Below are positions 17,677-27,395 of a stretch of 64,000 bases of DNA, piece by piece. Numbering within the stretch: the stretch's first letter is position 1; each line of letters opens with the position of its first letter. The notes beneath the pieces are model-generated. The model was not told where the DNA came from and did no database searches. It was given only the letters and a program-made list of their open reading frames with translations. This stretch comes from Curvibacter microcysteis (GTDB lineage Bacteria; Pseudomonadota; Gammaproteobacteria; Burkholderiales; Burkholderiaceae_C): contig NZ_JAQSIO010000001.1 of NCBI RefSeq assembly GCF_028649455.1, positions 434,001 through 498,000 of the forward strand, in the 5' to 3' direction. The translations under genes were made by a program, and so were the position numbers.

Positions 17677-20600
17677 GCGGCATCTCCTTGAACGGCAGAT
17701 GCAGGCACCAGAAAGATGACCGCGACCGGAAAGGTGCGGTCGTTGAGTTTGGCGTAGCGGGTTTCGATGGCTTCAGCCTCCTGCTGGCGCTCGGCTGGAA
17801 TGCGTGCAAGACGCGCTTCCAGTGCGGCAGTGTCGCGCCTGAGTTGTGTTCGTTCGTCTTCCGAGAACAACGTAAGCTGCGACGGCTCCTGATCTTTTTT
17901 CAGCTCAAGCTGAATGGCTTTCTCAAGCTCATCAAGCACGGAGCCAATGTCAGCTATTTCTTGCTGCTTGCGCGATTGCAGGGTGCTGGTCAGGAACTTG
18001 AGCCGGTCTTTTGACCGGGCGTCGACCGCCTGTAGGATGGCGCTCTGTGCACGGTCGAAGCGGGCGCGGAGGGCATCGAACAAAGAGTCTGGGGCGGTCA
18101 TCGGCTTGGCCTGATCCATCCATTGCTGGACTTTGGTGACGCCGTCCTCTCGGCGGAAAGATTTGTCACCCAGATACCCCCCGGCCACCGTCAGCTCTTC
18201 GTGAAGGCGGTGATGGTTGCCACCCGTGACGACCAGTCGCGAGGTGACGACCACGGCAGGGCCGTCGATCAGTGCATCCGGCACCGAACGCACGGTGACG
18301 CGATGCAACTTCTTCACATCGTCTTGCGCCCAGACCTCGGCACGCAATAAGCGCAGGCACATCTGCACCAGTCGGTGGTTCAGGTGAACCAGCACCACGT
18401 CGTCACGCCCGGTGGCGACGGCGTGATCGAAGGTGATAGGCCGGATTTGCAGTGTGTGGGGGTGGCGCAGACCCTCAAGGCAGCGCGCCCACGAGCCCGA
18501 CAGTGCAGGCATCTTGAATACGGTTCCTGCTGGAGCATCAGCCAAGGCAAAAGGCTCAAGCGGCGGACGGCCTGCCAACACAAGGCCTGTCTTTACCGCC
18601 ATCAGGATGTGCTCGGGAGTGAGGTGGAAATCCTGCTGCGTGGTCAGGAGCCGTTCGTGAAGCTTGGCGACTCGGTCTTTCAGTTCGCGCTCGGCGCGCA
18701 CGAAGCGTCTGGCCTTGGCGATTTTGGCTTCAGCGAGACGGGTGTCGAGGTCTTTGAGCGAGCCTTCGATCAGCCCAGACATTTGGGGTGCGATGACCGG
18801 GTTGACGCTGCCCATGTCCGCCCGCATGGATTCGAGCTTCCGCAGAGCCCGGATGATGTCGTCGCCATGGCCACCAATGGTTGCTTTGCCCTCTTCGCCG
18901 CCATCGACTGGGTGCCAGATCAATACTTCTTTCTGACGCTGACCGTGCCGGTCGATACGTCCATTGCGCTGCTCCATCACATTGGGGTTGTAGGGAATCT
19001 CCAGATGGACGAGGCAGTTGCAGTGGTTCTGCAAGTCGATACCTTCGGACGCGGCATCGGTGGCCAGCAGGATGCGCACCGCAGAGTCCTTGGGCGAGGA
19101 CTGGAAAGCGGCTTTGACTCTCTCGCGCTCATCCTGCGGCATGCCGCCATGAAGGATGGCCAGACGATCGCCACCGAAACCGTGGCTGGCAAGGATCTCG
19201 TGCATCCACTGGTGGGTGGTGCGGTACTCGGTGAACAAGATGACTCGGCGATCATTCCACTGACCATCAGCCTTGAGATTGGTGGCGAGCCAGTCGAGGA
19301 TTGCTTTGGCTTTGGCATCGACTTGGTTCTTGGCGGTCTGTGCCCACGATCGCAGCTCGTTCAGCATTTGTTGCTGCTCCGCCGTCAGCGGTTGCGCACG
19401 TCGTGATGCCTCTTCGACAGCCTCGGACTGCGCGTTCTCGACGTCCTGGTCGTTGGCGTAGTCTTCTTCGACTCGCAGGATGGCTTTGCGCAAAATGCGG
19501 TCGGCCATTGCATCCTTGTCCTTGCGATGGCTGCCATTGGCCAGGCTGGCAATGTGCTTTTCAAGGGTGGATGCGAACGCGGCGGGTGAAGAGAAGAGCC
19601 GCTTCTTGAGCAACTGGTTGACGAACGACGTGCCGAACCCATTGCCGACCTTTTCGGCATCCTGCTCGCGGCTCGCGCAGTAGTCGTTCAGTGTTTGGTG
19701 AATGGCGCGCTCTTGTGGGGAGTACGAGGCCGGCAGCGCTTGCAACTTGCGCTGTGCATAGAGCGGCTTGCCTTCGGCATCGACCAGATCGCTTTTGAGG
19801 CGGCGGATCATGACCTGACCCAACTGCTTTTCATCGGGCAGGATGTTTCGAGCGAAACGCTGGTCGTCCAACAGCTCCAGCAGCGATGTGAAGGATTCGG
19901 TGTAGCCGTTGTGCGGAGTGGCCGTCAGGAACAGCCGATGCTGGAAGTGCGGGCTGATGGAACGGATGAAGCGTGTGCGCTGGCTCTCCAGCGCGTAGTT
20001 CGCACCGGCAGCGGGGGCGATGTTGTGTGCTTCATCGACGACCAGCATGTCGAATTTGCGCGGGTAGCTGGTATGCGCAGGCAGAACATCGCGCATGGCG
20101 CGCAGTCCTTCACCGCTTTTGACCCAGTCCATGGACGCGATCAGACGTGGATGGGAAGTCCAGGGATTGGCATGGATACCGCGATCGCGGCGCAACTGCT
20201 TGATGTAGGCCGTGTCGACAACCCGGAAATCAAGGCCAAACTTTTCCAGCATCTCCACACGCCACTTTTCTTGCAGCGATGCGGGGCAGATGATCAGGAC
20301 GGTGCGAGCACGGTGCCGCAGCAGCATCTCCTGAATGACAAGACCAGCCTCAATGGTCTTACCCAAGCCGACGTCATCGGCGATGAGTAGATTGACGCGC
20401 GCCATGTCGATGGCCCGTACCAGTGGATCAAGCTGGAAATCCTCAATGCTGACGCCGCTGCGGAACGGCGCTTGCAGAAAACCTCTGTCGGCATTGGTGG
20501 CAGCACCCCAGCGAACCGCATCAAGAAAGGCTTCGAGGGTGTCGGAGTCATCTTGGCCGGAGATTGTTGGCAGCCCCGCACGTTCAATGACTTGCGCGCC

Positions 20601-20813
20601 GGGCTCGATCTCCCAGATGACCTCAAGCTCCTCACCCAGACCATCTTCGTCGATGGATGAGAGGGTCACCGAATTCTGAGGTACACCAACTGATACCAGC
20701 TTGGAGGAAGCCACTTCAGCAACGATCCACTGCCGACGCCTGACTTCAACCAACTGACCCGGCTCTGGACGAGCACGATATGTGTGGCGAATTTGTTCGC
20801 TCAAAACTTCCAT
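17673..20813 (-). CDS. drmD: DISARM protein DrmD, SNF2-family helicase
   Basis: A 1046-residue SNF2-type ATPase. Motif I is ADDVGLGKTIEAG near residue 145, motif II VVDEAHNIAP near 258, motif III FLTATPHNGY near 300, and motifs V-VI ASEGIDLQN and QRNGRIDRHGQ near 590-620. DrmD defines class 1 DISARM together with DrmMI. ATG 20813 has GGGAG five bases upstream. The end overlaps drmMI by four bases. A 77-base gap with tight inverted repeats separates it from the methylase gene upstream, so a separate promoter is possible. Related SNF2 helicases in other defence systems are alternatives on sequence alone, but the operon decides. Confidence 0.92.
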   Translation of the reverse strand: MEVLSEQIRHTYRARPEPGQLVEVRRRQWIVAEVASSKLVSVGVPQNSVTLSSIDEDGLGEELEVIWEIEPGAQVIERAGLPTISGQDDSDTLEAFLDAVRWGAATNADRGFLQAPFRSGVSIEDFQLDPLVRAIDMARVNLLIADDVGLGKTIEAGLVIQEMLLRHRARTVLIICPASLQEKWRVEMLEKFGLDFRVVDTAYIKQLRRDRGIHANPWTSHPRLIASMDWVKSGEGLRAMRDVLPAHTSYPRKFDMLVVDEAHNIAPAAGANYALESQRTRFIRSISPHFQHRLFLTATPHNGYTESFTSLLELLDDQRFARNILPDEKQLGQVMIRRLKSDLVDAEGKPLYAQRKLQALPASYSPQERAIHQTLNDYCASREQDAEKVGNGFGTSFVNQLLKKRLFSSPAAFASTLEKHIASLANGSHRKDKDAMADRILRKAILRVEEDYANDQDVENAQSEAVEEASRRAQPLTAEQQQMLNELRSWAQTAKNQVDAKAKAILDWLATNLKADGQWNDRRVILFTEYRTTHQWMHEILASHGFGGDRLAILHGGMPQDERERVKAAFQSSPKDSAVRILLATDAASEGIDLQNHCNCLVHLEIPYNPNVMEQRNGRIDRHGQRQKEVLIWHPVDGGEEGKATIGGHGDDIIRALRKLESMRADMGSVNPVIAPQMSGLIEGSLKDLDTRLAEAKIAKARRFVRAERELKDRVAKLHERLLTTQQDFHLTPEHILMAVKTGLVLAGRPPLEPFALADAPAGTVFKMPALSGSWARCLEGLRHPHTLQIRPITFDHAVATGRDDVVLVHLNHRLVQMCLRLLRAEVWAQDDVKKLHRVTVRSVPDALIDGPAVVVTSRLVVTGGNHHRLHEELTVAGGYLGDKSFRREDGVTKVQQWMDQAKPMTAPDSLFDALRARFDRAQSAILQAVDARSKDRLKFLTSTLQSRKQQEIADIGSVLDELEKAIQLELKKDQEPSQLTLFSEDERTQLRRDTAALEARLARIPAERQQEAEAIETRYAKLNDRTFPVAVIFLVPASAVQGDAA

Positions 20814-20857
20814 AAAAACTCCCTGTGCTGCCTTGGTATTTTTGTTCGGCTAGCGTT

Positions 20858-20902
20858 GTCGGACGTTCCGACGGACTTTCGGTCAAGCTGTCACCTGACA
20901 GC
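20858..20902. promoter_or_regulatory. two tight inverted repeats between drmMII and drmD
   Basis: GTCGGA-CGT-TCCGAC occupies 20858-20872 and GCTGTCA-CC-TGACAGC occupies 20887-20902, the second overlapping the methylase stop codon. Both have perfect arms. They lie 45-90 bases upstream of the drmD start, so they could be operators (for example for methylase-dependent control), a pause site or an mRNA hairpin. No convincing sigma-70 boxes were found here. Confidence 0.4.
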
Positions 20903-21931
20903 CAGTTGGGCTAAGTGATCATTGATGCTTCGAGCTATGGCACGGCCGAGGCCAACGGGCACTGCATTGCCGATGAGGCGCCCCAGTGCCGTAAAACTCA
21001 CTTCACCGCGAGCGGGAACGAAGGCATAGTCACGCGGAAAGCTCTGAATGATTGCGGCCTCCCTCAAGCTGATCGCGCGATCTTGTTCTGGATGTCCAAA
21101 GCGACCGTTTCCGAACCCATAACATTGCGTGGTCATGGTCGGGGCAGGCTTATCCCACTCCATGCGACCATAGACCCCCGGGTAGGTCCGACCGCTTTCG
21201 GCTTGGTGGCAGTGGGCAATAAGATCCCTCGGCCAATCGCGCCATGTCCCGCCAGGCTTTGAAGCTTTGATTCGCTGCAAGTTCTTTTCCGATAGCGTCG
21301 ACGAAACGTGCAACTTATCCCGTGGTGCAGCCTCTCCCGCATTGAGCGCACGCAGACGGCCAATCGCCTGCCTCACTGTCTTTGGCTTAGGGCTGGTTGG
21401 CGCAATCAACTCAATCGGGCCATGCTTAGACGCTAGAAGCACCATACGACGGCGAGTTTGAGGAACGCCGTACTTGGAACTGTCGACGACATCTGACCAG
21501 ACCTGGTACCCGATTCGCCTGAGCGTATCAACGAAATCATGAAACACCTTGTGCTTCGCGACGGTCGGAACATTCTCCATAGTGATGACATCCGGCATAA
21601 CGCCCATTGCTAGACGTGCGAACTCATACAGAAGACCCCATTTCCCGTCTTTGCTATCCGAGTCGTAGCGCTGCGCGTAGGTGGAGAAGGGTTGGCATGG
21701 TGCGCAGCCAGCAAGAATCTTCACACTGGCGTCGCCGAACAAGCCACTTAGCTCTGCAGCAGTCACCTGGCTGATGTCTCGCTCAAGAAATTTTGCCCCG
21801 TTGTTTACCTCGTAAGGGTAGCGACAAACGGGATCCAAATCGATGCCTGCAACCACCGGCAGACCTTCCAGCACAAAGCCATGCGTTAGGCCTCCTGCAC
21901 CACAAAACAAATCAACACAAGAAATAGCCAC
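20891..21931 (-). CDS. drmMII: DNA cytosine-5 methyltransferase, DrmMII-like
   Basis: A 346-residue C5-cytosine methylase with the ordered motifs I (VDLFCGAGGLTHG), IV with the catalytic Cys (GCAPCQPFSTYAQ, near residue 78), VI (MENVPTVAK, near 118), VIII (GVPQTRRRMVLLAS) and X (IGNAVPVGLGRAIARSI). It is a complete enzyme of normal length with a target-recognition region between VIII and X. As first gene of the DISARM cluster it is best read as DrmMII, giving self-marking by 5-methylcytosine in addition to DrmMI. The start is GTG 21931 without an evident ribosome site, so the true start is uncertain. A solitary or restriction-associated methylase is the alternative. Confidence 0.9.
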   Translation of the reverse strand: MAISCVDLFCGAGGLTHGFVLEGLPVVAGIDLDPVCRYPYEVNNGAKFLERDISQVTAAELSGLFGDASVKILAGCAPCQPFSTYAQRYDSDSKDGKWGLLYEFARLAMGVMPDVITMENVPTVAKHKVFHDFVDTLRRIGYQVWSDVVDSSKYGVPQTRRRMVLLASKHGPIELIAPTSPKPKTVRQAIGRLRALNAGEAAPRDKLHVSSTLSEKNLQRIKASKPGGTWRDWPRDLIAHCHQAESGRTYPGVYGRMEWDKPAPTMTTQCYGFGNGRFGHPEQDRAISLREAAIIQSFPRDYAFVPARGEVSFTALGRLIGNAVPVGLGRAIARSINDHLAQLAVR

Positions 21932-21948
21932 GACGATAGACGAATTGG

Positions 21949-22133
21949 TTAGTTGTGATTCTTGTACCAGCGCAGCTCAGGAGCACTGGAACCAAGCCCA
22001 CAACGGGGACATAGCCCCCTGGGATGAGGCGCACTGAAACCTAGCGCCAGCGTGTGCAGAGGATCAACGACCCAAGACGCGAGTTTCCAGCAAAGATCAA
22101 TTTGTGCCAGCGCGCGCCCACAACGACACGGCA
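21949..22133 (-). CDS. possible small Cys-motif protein upstream of drmMII
   Basis: From ATG 22133 the frame encodes about 61 residues starting MPCRCGRALAQ and ending near PRGLCPRCGLG, giving a CxC and a CPxC pair that could bind zinc. It ends 17 bases before the drmMII start on the same strand. A ribosome site is poor (GGAG 13 bases away) and codon evidence is weak. It could be a real small ribbon protein, the decayed end of another gene, or chance. Confidence 0.3.
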
Positions 22134-22375
22134 TCCAGATCGTCAAACTCTCCGCGAAGTTCGCGCCCGGGAGCCAAGTATGGCAGACCTGTAGTGGGAA
22201 TCCGGCCAAGCCAGACTACGACCGCTCCGATCGGTATAGACGCCCATCGCACGGCCTTGCCACAGAGCGCGATCCAAAAAACTAAAGATCAATGGCGCGC
22301 TCACGAAACTAAAGTGGCGTTCCGCAGCAGATGCCGCATGTTCAGCGCCATGCCACCCCCATAGAAAACTCCCCT
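22134..22375. other. non-coding junction between island and core chromosome
   Basis: No convincing gene is seen. The stretch holds the repeat pair at 22279-22319 and then passes into the groESL promoter. The right border of the acquired DNA most likely falls here. Tn7-type terminal repeats beginning TGT could not be identified by eye. Confidence 0.5.
22279..22319. repeat. direct repeat pair resembling insertion-sequence end repeats
   Basis: AAACTAAAG at 22279-22287 and again at 22306-22314, a 27-base period, each followed by TGGCG (22293-22297 and 22315-22319). Repeated subterminal blocks of this kind are usual at IS21-family ends, and the reverse complement (CCACTTTAGTTTCGTGAGCG) looks like such an end by recall. 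No transposase gene remains in the window, so it is a possible remnant only. Confidence 0.4.
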
Positions 22376-22404
22376 CTTGAAACCGATTCAATTGCCCTTA
22401 TCAT
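22376..22404 (+). promoter_or_regulatory. groESL heat-shock promoter
   Basis: CTTGAAA at 22376-22382, 12 bases, then CCCTTATC at 22395-22402 fits the sigma-32 pattern (CTTGAAA ... CCCCATNT). The same DNA can be read as sigma-70: TTGAAA 22377-22382, 16-base spacer, TATCAT 22399-22404. The -10 region abuts the CIRCE operator, so HrcA bound there would block either polymerase form. Confidence 0.7.
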
Positions 22405-22430
22405 TAGCACTCGAAGGAGTTGAGTGCTAA
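22404..22430 (+). promoter_or_regulatory. CIRCE element (HrcA operator)
   Basis: A perfect consensus CIRCE: TTAGCACTC (22404-22412), nine bases, GAGTGCTAA (22422-22430). It lies 87 bases upstream of the groES start in the untranslated leader. CIRCE is the binding site of the heat-shock repressor HrcA. Confidence 0.96.
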
Positions 22431-22517
22431 CAGCGCCGATTCCTTGGCTGTTTCGAAGCACCCCGATGTCCGGGGCTGCTTTTTGATTGTGAAACTTGTT
22501 GCTAATCAGGAGATGCA

Positions 22518-22808
22518 ATGAACCTTCGTCCTCTGCACGATCGCGTGATCGTCAAGCGTCTGGAAAACGAAACCAAGACCGCCTCGGGCATCGTGATCCC
22601 CGACAACGCAGCCGAAAAGCCTGATCAAGGCGAAGTGCTGGCCGTTGGCCCTGGCAAGAAGAACGACAAGGGTGAACTGGGCGCCATGGCCGTCAAGGTC
22701 GGCGACCGCGTTCTGTTCGGCAAGTACTCGGGCCAGACCGTCAAGGTCAACGGCGACGAGCTGCTGGTCATGAAGGAAGAAGACCTTTTCGCTGTAGTCG
22801 AAAAGTAA
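22518..22808 (+). CDS. groES: co-chaperonin GroES
   Basis: This 96-residue protein begins [20 protein letters not shown] and carries the mobile loop with [13 protein letters not shown], all typical of GroES. It forms the heptameric lid of the GroEL folding chamber in the cytoplasm. ATG 22518 has AGGAGATGCA in front. It is followed by groEL after 52 bases and is preceded by a sigma-32-like promoter and CIRCE, so it should respond to heat shock through both RpoH and HrcA. Confidence 0.98.
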   Translation: MNLRPLHDRVIVKRLENETKTASGIVIPDNAAEKPDQGEVLAVGPGKKNDKGELGAMAVKVGDRVLFGKYSGQTVKVNGDELLVMKEEDLFAVVEK

Positions 22809-22842
22809 TTCGCCTCCATCCCCCGCACAAACCAATTACTGA

Positions 22843-24501
<1,659 letters not shown>

Positions 24502-24530
24502 TGCCTGCCTGAGCCTCACGCTCAACGATG

Positions 24531-24560
24531 AAAAGGGCCGCAGTGATGCGGCCCTTTTTT
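24531..24560 (+). terminator. intrinsic terminator of groESL
   Basis: Arms GGGCCGCA (24535-24542) and TGCGGCCC (24547-24554) with a GTGA loop, followed by six T (24555-24560). AAAA precedes the stem, so the hairpin could also serve minus-strand transcription from pgi. Confidence 0.9.
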
Positions 24561-24623
24561 CATGGGCGCTCCGAAGGGGGGGGCGCGTTGGTGGCCGCCC
24601 CCAGGCGGCCGCCACTCAGCGTT

Positions 24624-26219
24624 TCAGAAGCGCGGCCGGAATTGGCGCAACAGGCCCGCGGTGGACGGGTCCAGCCCGCGCACATCGCCCGAGGCCAGAC
24701 GCGGCTGGATGTCCTGGGCCAATTGCTTGCCCAACTCCACGCCCCACTGGTCAAAGCTGTTGATGCCCCAGATGGAGCCACTGACAAACACGCGGTGCTC
24801 GTACAGCGCAATCAGCGCGCCCAAGGTCACGGGCTCCATGCGCTCCAGCACAAAGAAGCTGCTGGGGCGGTTGCCCGGAAAGTGGCGGTGGCCGCCCGCG
24901 TCGCTGCGGCCTTGCAGCAATGCCTGGGCCTGGGCCAAGGCATTGGCCACCAACTGTGCGTGGTGGCCCGGCATGTCATGCGCGGGCTCACGCACGGCGA
25001 TGAACTCGACCGGGACGATGTCCGTACCCTGGTGGATCATCTGGAAGAAGGCGTGCTGCCCGTTGGTGCCGGGCTCCCCCCAGACCACGGGCGAGGTGCT
25101 GTAGCCCAGCGTGTGGCCCTGCGCGTCCACGCGCTTGCCGTTGCTTTCCATCTCCAGCTGCTGCAGGTAGGCCGGCAGGCGCCGCAGACCGTGGTGGTAA
25201 GGCGCCACACTGCGGCTGCTGAAGCCGTGGAAGTTGCGGTACCAGACGTCCAGCAGGCCCAGGCGCACCGGCAGGTTTTGCGCCAGCGGCGCGCTGACAA
25301 AGTGCTGGTCCATGGCGTGAGCGCCGGCCAGCAGGGCGCGGAAGCCCTCTTCGCCAATGGCGATCGCCAAGGGCAGGCCAATGGCCGACCACATCGAGTA
25401 GCGCCCGCCCACCCAGTCCCGGAAGCCAAAGGTGGTGCGAATGCCAAAGGCCTGGGCGGCCTCCAGGTTGGTGGTGAGGGCGGCAAAGTGCCGGCCGAGG
25501 TCGGCGTCGGGCCCCGCCTGGTCCAGAAACCATTGGCGCGCGCTGTGCGCGTTGGTCATGGTCTCGCGGGTGGTGAAGGTCTTGGAGGCCACCAGGAACA
25601 GCGTGCTGTTGGGGCGGATCTGCTCCAGCACCTCGCCCAGTTCGTCGCCGTCCACGTTGGACACAAAGTGGAAGCGCTTGCCAGTGATGGCATAGGCCTG
25701 CAAGGCCACCACCGCCATCTGCGGCCCCAGGTCCGAGCCTCCAATGCCGATGTTGACGATGTCGGTGATTTGTTCATCGGCGCGCACCGCCTCGGCAAAC
25801 GCCAGCATGGCGCGCAGCGTGGCGTTGACCTCGGGCATGGCCGCATCGGCCACGGCACCGCGAAACACCGGCGCGGCCACTTCGCCAGGCGTGGCGGGCA
25901 CCGACTGGTTGCGCAGCAAGTAGTGCATCACGGCGCGGTGTTCGGTGCTGTTGATGCAGCCGCCCGCGAACATGGCGTCGCGGTGTTCGGCCAGGCCGCA
26001 TTGCTCGGCCAGTTGCAGCAACAAGGCCTCGGCCTGGGTGTCGATGCGGTTCTTGGATAGGTCAGCAAACACATGGGGGGCTTGCTGGCTGAACTGCGTG
26101 AAACGGTCCGGGTTGTGCTCGAAATCAGCGCGCACATCGAAGTGGCGACCCACTTGCTCGTAGTGCGCCTGCAAAGCGGTCCAGGCGGGGGTTTCATCGC
26201 AGCGAAGGCGCTGGGTCAT
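24624..26219 (-). CDS. pgi: glucose-6-phosphate isomerase
   Basis: A 531-residue Pgi that interconverts glucose 6-phosphate and fructose 6-phosphate. SIS-domain signature NIGIGGSDLGPQM, the VASKTFTTRETMTN segment, and the catalytic-Glu/His region GGCINSTEHRA and GYSTSPVVWGEPGTNGQH-like stretch are visible. Length is close to the E. coli enzyme. It lies 83 bases after tal on the same strand, so the two are probably co-transcribed, opposite to zwf. ATG 26219 is the natural start (MTQRLRCDETPAW). Confidence 0.96.
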   Translation of the reverse strand: MTQRLRCDETPAWTALQAHYEQVGRHFDVRADFEHNPDRFTQFSQQAPHVFADLSKNRIDTQAEALLLQLAEQCGLAEHRDAMFAGGCINSTEHRAVMHYLLRNQSVPATPGEVAAPVFRGAVADAAMPEVNATLRAMLAFAEAVRADEQITDIVNIGIGGSDLGPQMAVVALQAYAITGKRFHFVSNVDGDELGEVLEQIRPNSTLFLVASKTFTTRETMTNAHSARQWFLDQAGPDADLGRHFAALTTNLEAAQAFGIRTTFGFRDWVGGRYSMWSAIGLPLAIAIGEEGFRALLAGAHAMDQHFVSAPLAQNLPVRLGLLDVWYRNFHGFSSRSVAPYHHGLRRLPAYLQQLEMESNGKRVDAQGHTLGYSTSPVVWGEPGTNGQHAFFQMIHQGTDIVPVEFIAVREPAHDMPGHHAQLVANALAQAQALLQGRSDAGGHRHFPGNRPSSFFVLERMEPVTLGALIALYEHRVFVSGSIWGINSFDQWGVELGKQLAQDIQPRLASGDVRGLDPSTAGLLRQFRPRF

Positions 26220-26252
26220 ACGGTCCTTGCAATATTCGGATCGGAAATGGAA

Positions 26253-26273
26253 GCCGCGACCCCAAGTCGCGGC
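26253..26273. repeat. hairpin in the tal-pgi gap
   Basis: Perfect 8-base arms GCCGCGAC and GTCGCGGC enclose CCCAA. No T-run follows on the minus strand, so an intercistronic processing or stability hairpin is more likely than a terminator. Confidence 0.4.
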
Positions 26274-26302
26274 CCAAGAGGCTCACAGGCCCCGGCAGGC
26301 GT

Positions 26303-27250
26303 TCAAAGGGCCTGCATCAGCTTTTCAAGCTTGAGCGCATCAGCAGCAAAAGCGCGGATGCCCTCGGCCAGCTTCTCTGTGGCCATGGCGTCCTCGTTGA
26401 GGGCGTAGCGGAAGCCCGCCTCGTCGTAGCTGACGGGTTGCAGGTCCAAGCGCTGCGCGGCCTCCGCACTCAGCGCCGGGGTCAAGGGCGCGTCGCTGGC
26501 GGCGAGCTGTGCCAGCAGCTCTGGAGCGATGGTGAGCAGGTCGCAGCCGGCCAGGGCGATGATCTGGCCCACGTTGCGGAAGCTGGCCCCCATCACCTCG
26601 GTGGCAATGCCAAAGCGCTTGTAGTGCTGGTAAATCTGCGTCACCGATTGCACGCCGGGGTCGTTCACGCCGCTGCGCGCGGCCTCGTCCCAAGCGGCAC
26701 CGGCGTTCTTTTTGTACCAGTCGTAGATGCGGCCCACAAAGGGCGAGATGAGCTGCACCTTGGCCTGGCCACAAGCCACGGCCTGGGCGAAAGAGAACAA
26801 CAAGGTCAGGTTGGTGTGGATGCCTTGGCGCTCCAGCTCTGCGGCGGCTTGGATGCCCTCCCAGGTGGCGGCGATCTTGATCAGCACGCGCTCGGTGGGC
26901 AGGCCTTCAGCTTGGTACAGCGCGATCAGGCGCTGAGCGCGGGCCACGGTGGCGGCGGTGTCAAAGCTCAGGCGGGCGTCCACCTCAGTCGAGACACGGC
27001 CCGGGATCAGCGACAGGATTTCGCGGCCAAACGCAACCAGCAAGCGGTCCATGACCTCGTCGAGCGGGCGGTCGCGGAACTGCTGCACGGTCTGCGCCAG
27101 CAGGGGCTGGTACTCGGGCTTTTGAACGGCCTTGAGAATCAGCGAGGGGTTGGTGGTGGCGTCTTGCGGACGGAATGCGCCCAGTTGCTTGAAGTCGCCG
27201 GTGTCAGCCACCACGGTGGTGTACTGCCGGAGTGCGTCGAGTTGGTTCAT
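26303..27250 (-). CDS. tal: transaldolase
   Basis: This 315-residue class I transaldolase moves a dihydroxyacetone unit between sugar phosphates in the non-oxidative pentose-phosphate pathway. The N-terminus [19 protein letters not shown] and [13 protein letters not shown] match TalB. The Schiff-base Lys lies in the [10 protein letters not shown] segment, and [10 protein letters not shown] follows. The frame extends upstream to GTG 27283 and ATG 27277, but ATG 27250 matches the family start and length. It is divergent from zwf, and the gap between them holds a HexR-like palindrome. Confidence 0.95.
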   Translation of the reverse strand: MNQLDALRQYTTVVADTGDFKQLGAFRPQDATTNPSLILKAVQKPEYQPLLAQTVQQFRDRPLDEVMDRLLVAFGREILSLIPGRVSTEVDARLSFDTAATVARAQRLIALYQAEGLPTERVLIKIAATWEGIQAAAELERQGIHTNLTLLFSFAQAVACGQAKVQLISPFVGRIYDWYKKNAGAAWDEAARSGVNDPGVQSVTQIYQHYKRFGIATEVMGASFRNVGQIIALAGCDLLTIAPELLAQLAASDAPLTPALSAEAAQRLDLQPVSYDEAGFRYALNEDAMATEKLAEGIRAFAADALKLEKLMQAL

Positions 27251-27293
27251 GCGGTCTCGAAAAAAAGTTTGGTTCATGCCCACGCGGGCCAGA

Positions 27294-27310
27294 TGGTAAC
27301 TTGATTACCA
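27294..27310. promoter_or_regulatory. HexR-like operator between tal and zwf
   Basis: TGGTAA-CTTGA-TTACCA is an inverted repeat with perfect 6-base arms. Its core GTAACTTGATTAC matches 10 of 13 positions of the published HexR-type core GTAATTAAATTAC (from memory). It sits in the divergent tal/zwf gap, and a HexR/RpiR gene lies directly downstream of zwf. Operator function is inference. Confidence 0.55.
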
Positions 27311-27327
27311 ACAAATCTCCATGAAAC

Positions 27328-27345
27328 AAGGTCGAAAACGACCTT
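27328..27345. repeat. hairpin AAGGTCG-AAAA-CGACCTT upstream of zwf
   Basis: Perfect 7-base arms around AAAA, 50 bases before the chosen zwf start. It may be a second operator or a leader hairpin; six bases further a T7 run (27354-27360 region) follows, so a weak attenuator is also possible. Confidence 0.35.
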
Positions 27346-27395
27346 CAATGCAGATTTTTTTGAAAAATCAAGAAACCAAGTTACATTACCCAGCC

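Noticed and set aside
1..22320. CRISPR-associated Tn7-like element (CAST)
   Set aside because: No Cas gene, no CRISPR array and no tniQ were seen in the visible part; the left part of the element is outside the window, so it cannot be fully excluded.
22143..22391. 82-codon minus-strand ORF upstream of groES
   Set aside because: It runs through the IS-like repeats and the groESL promoter, so it is a chance frame.
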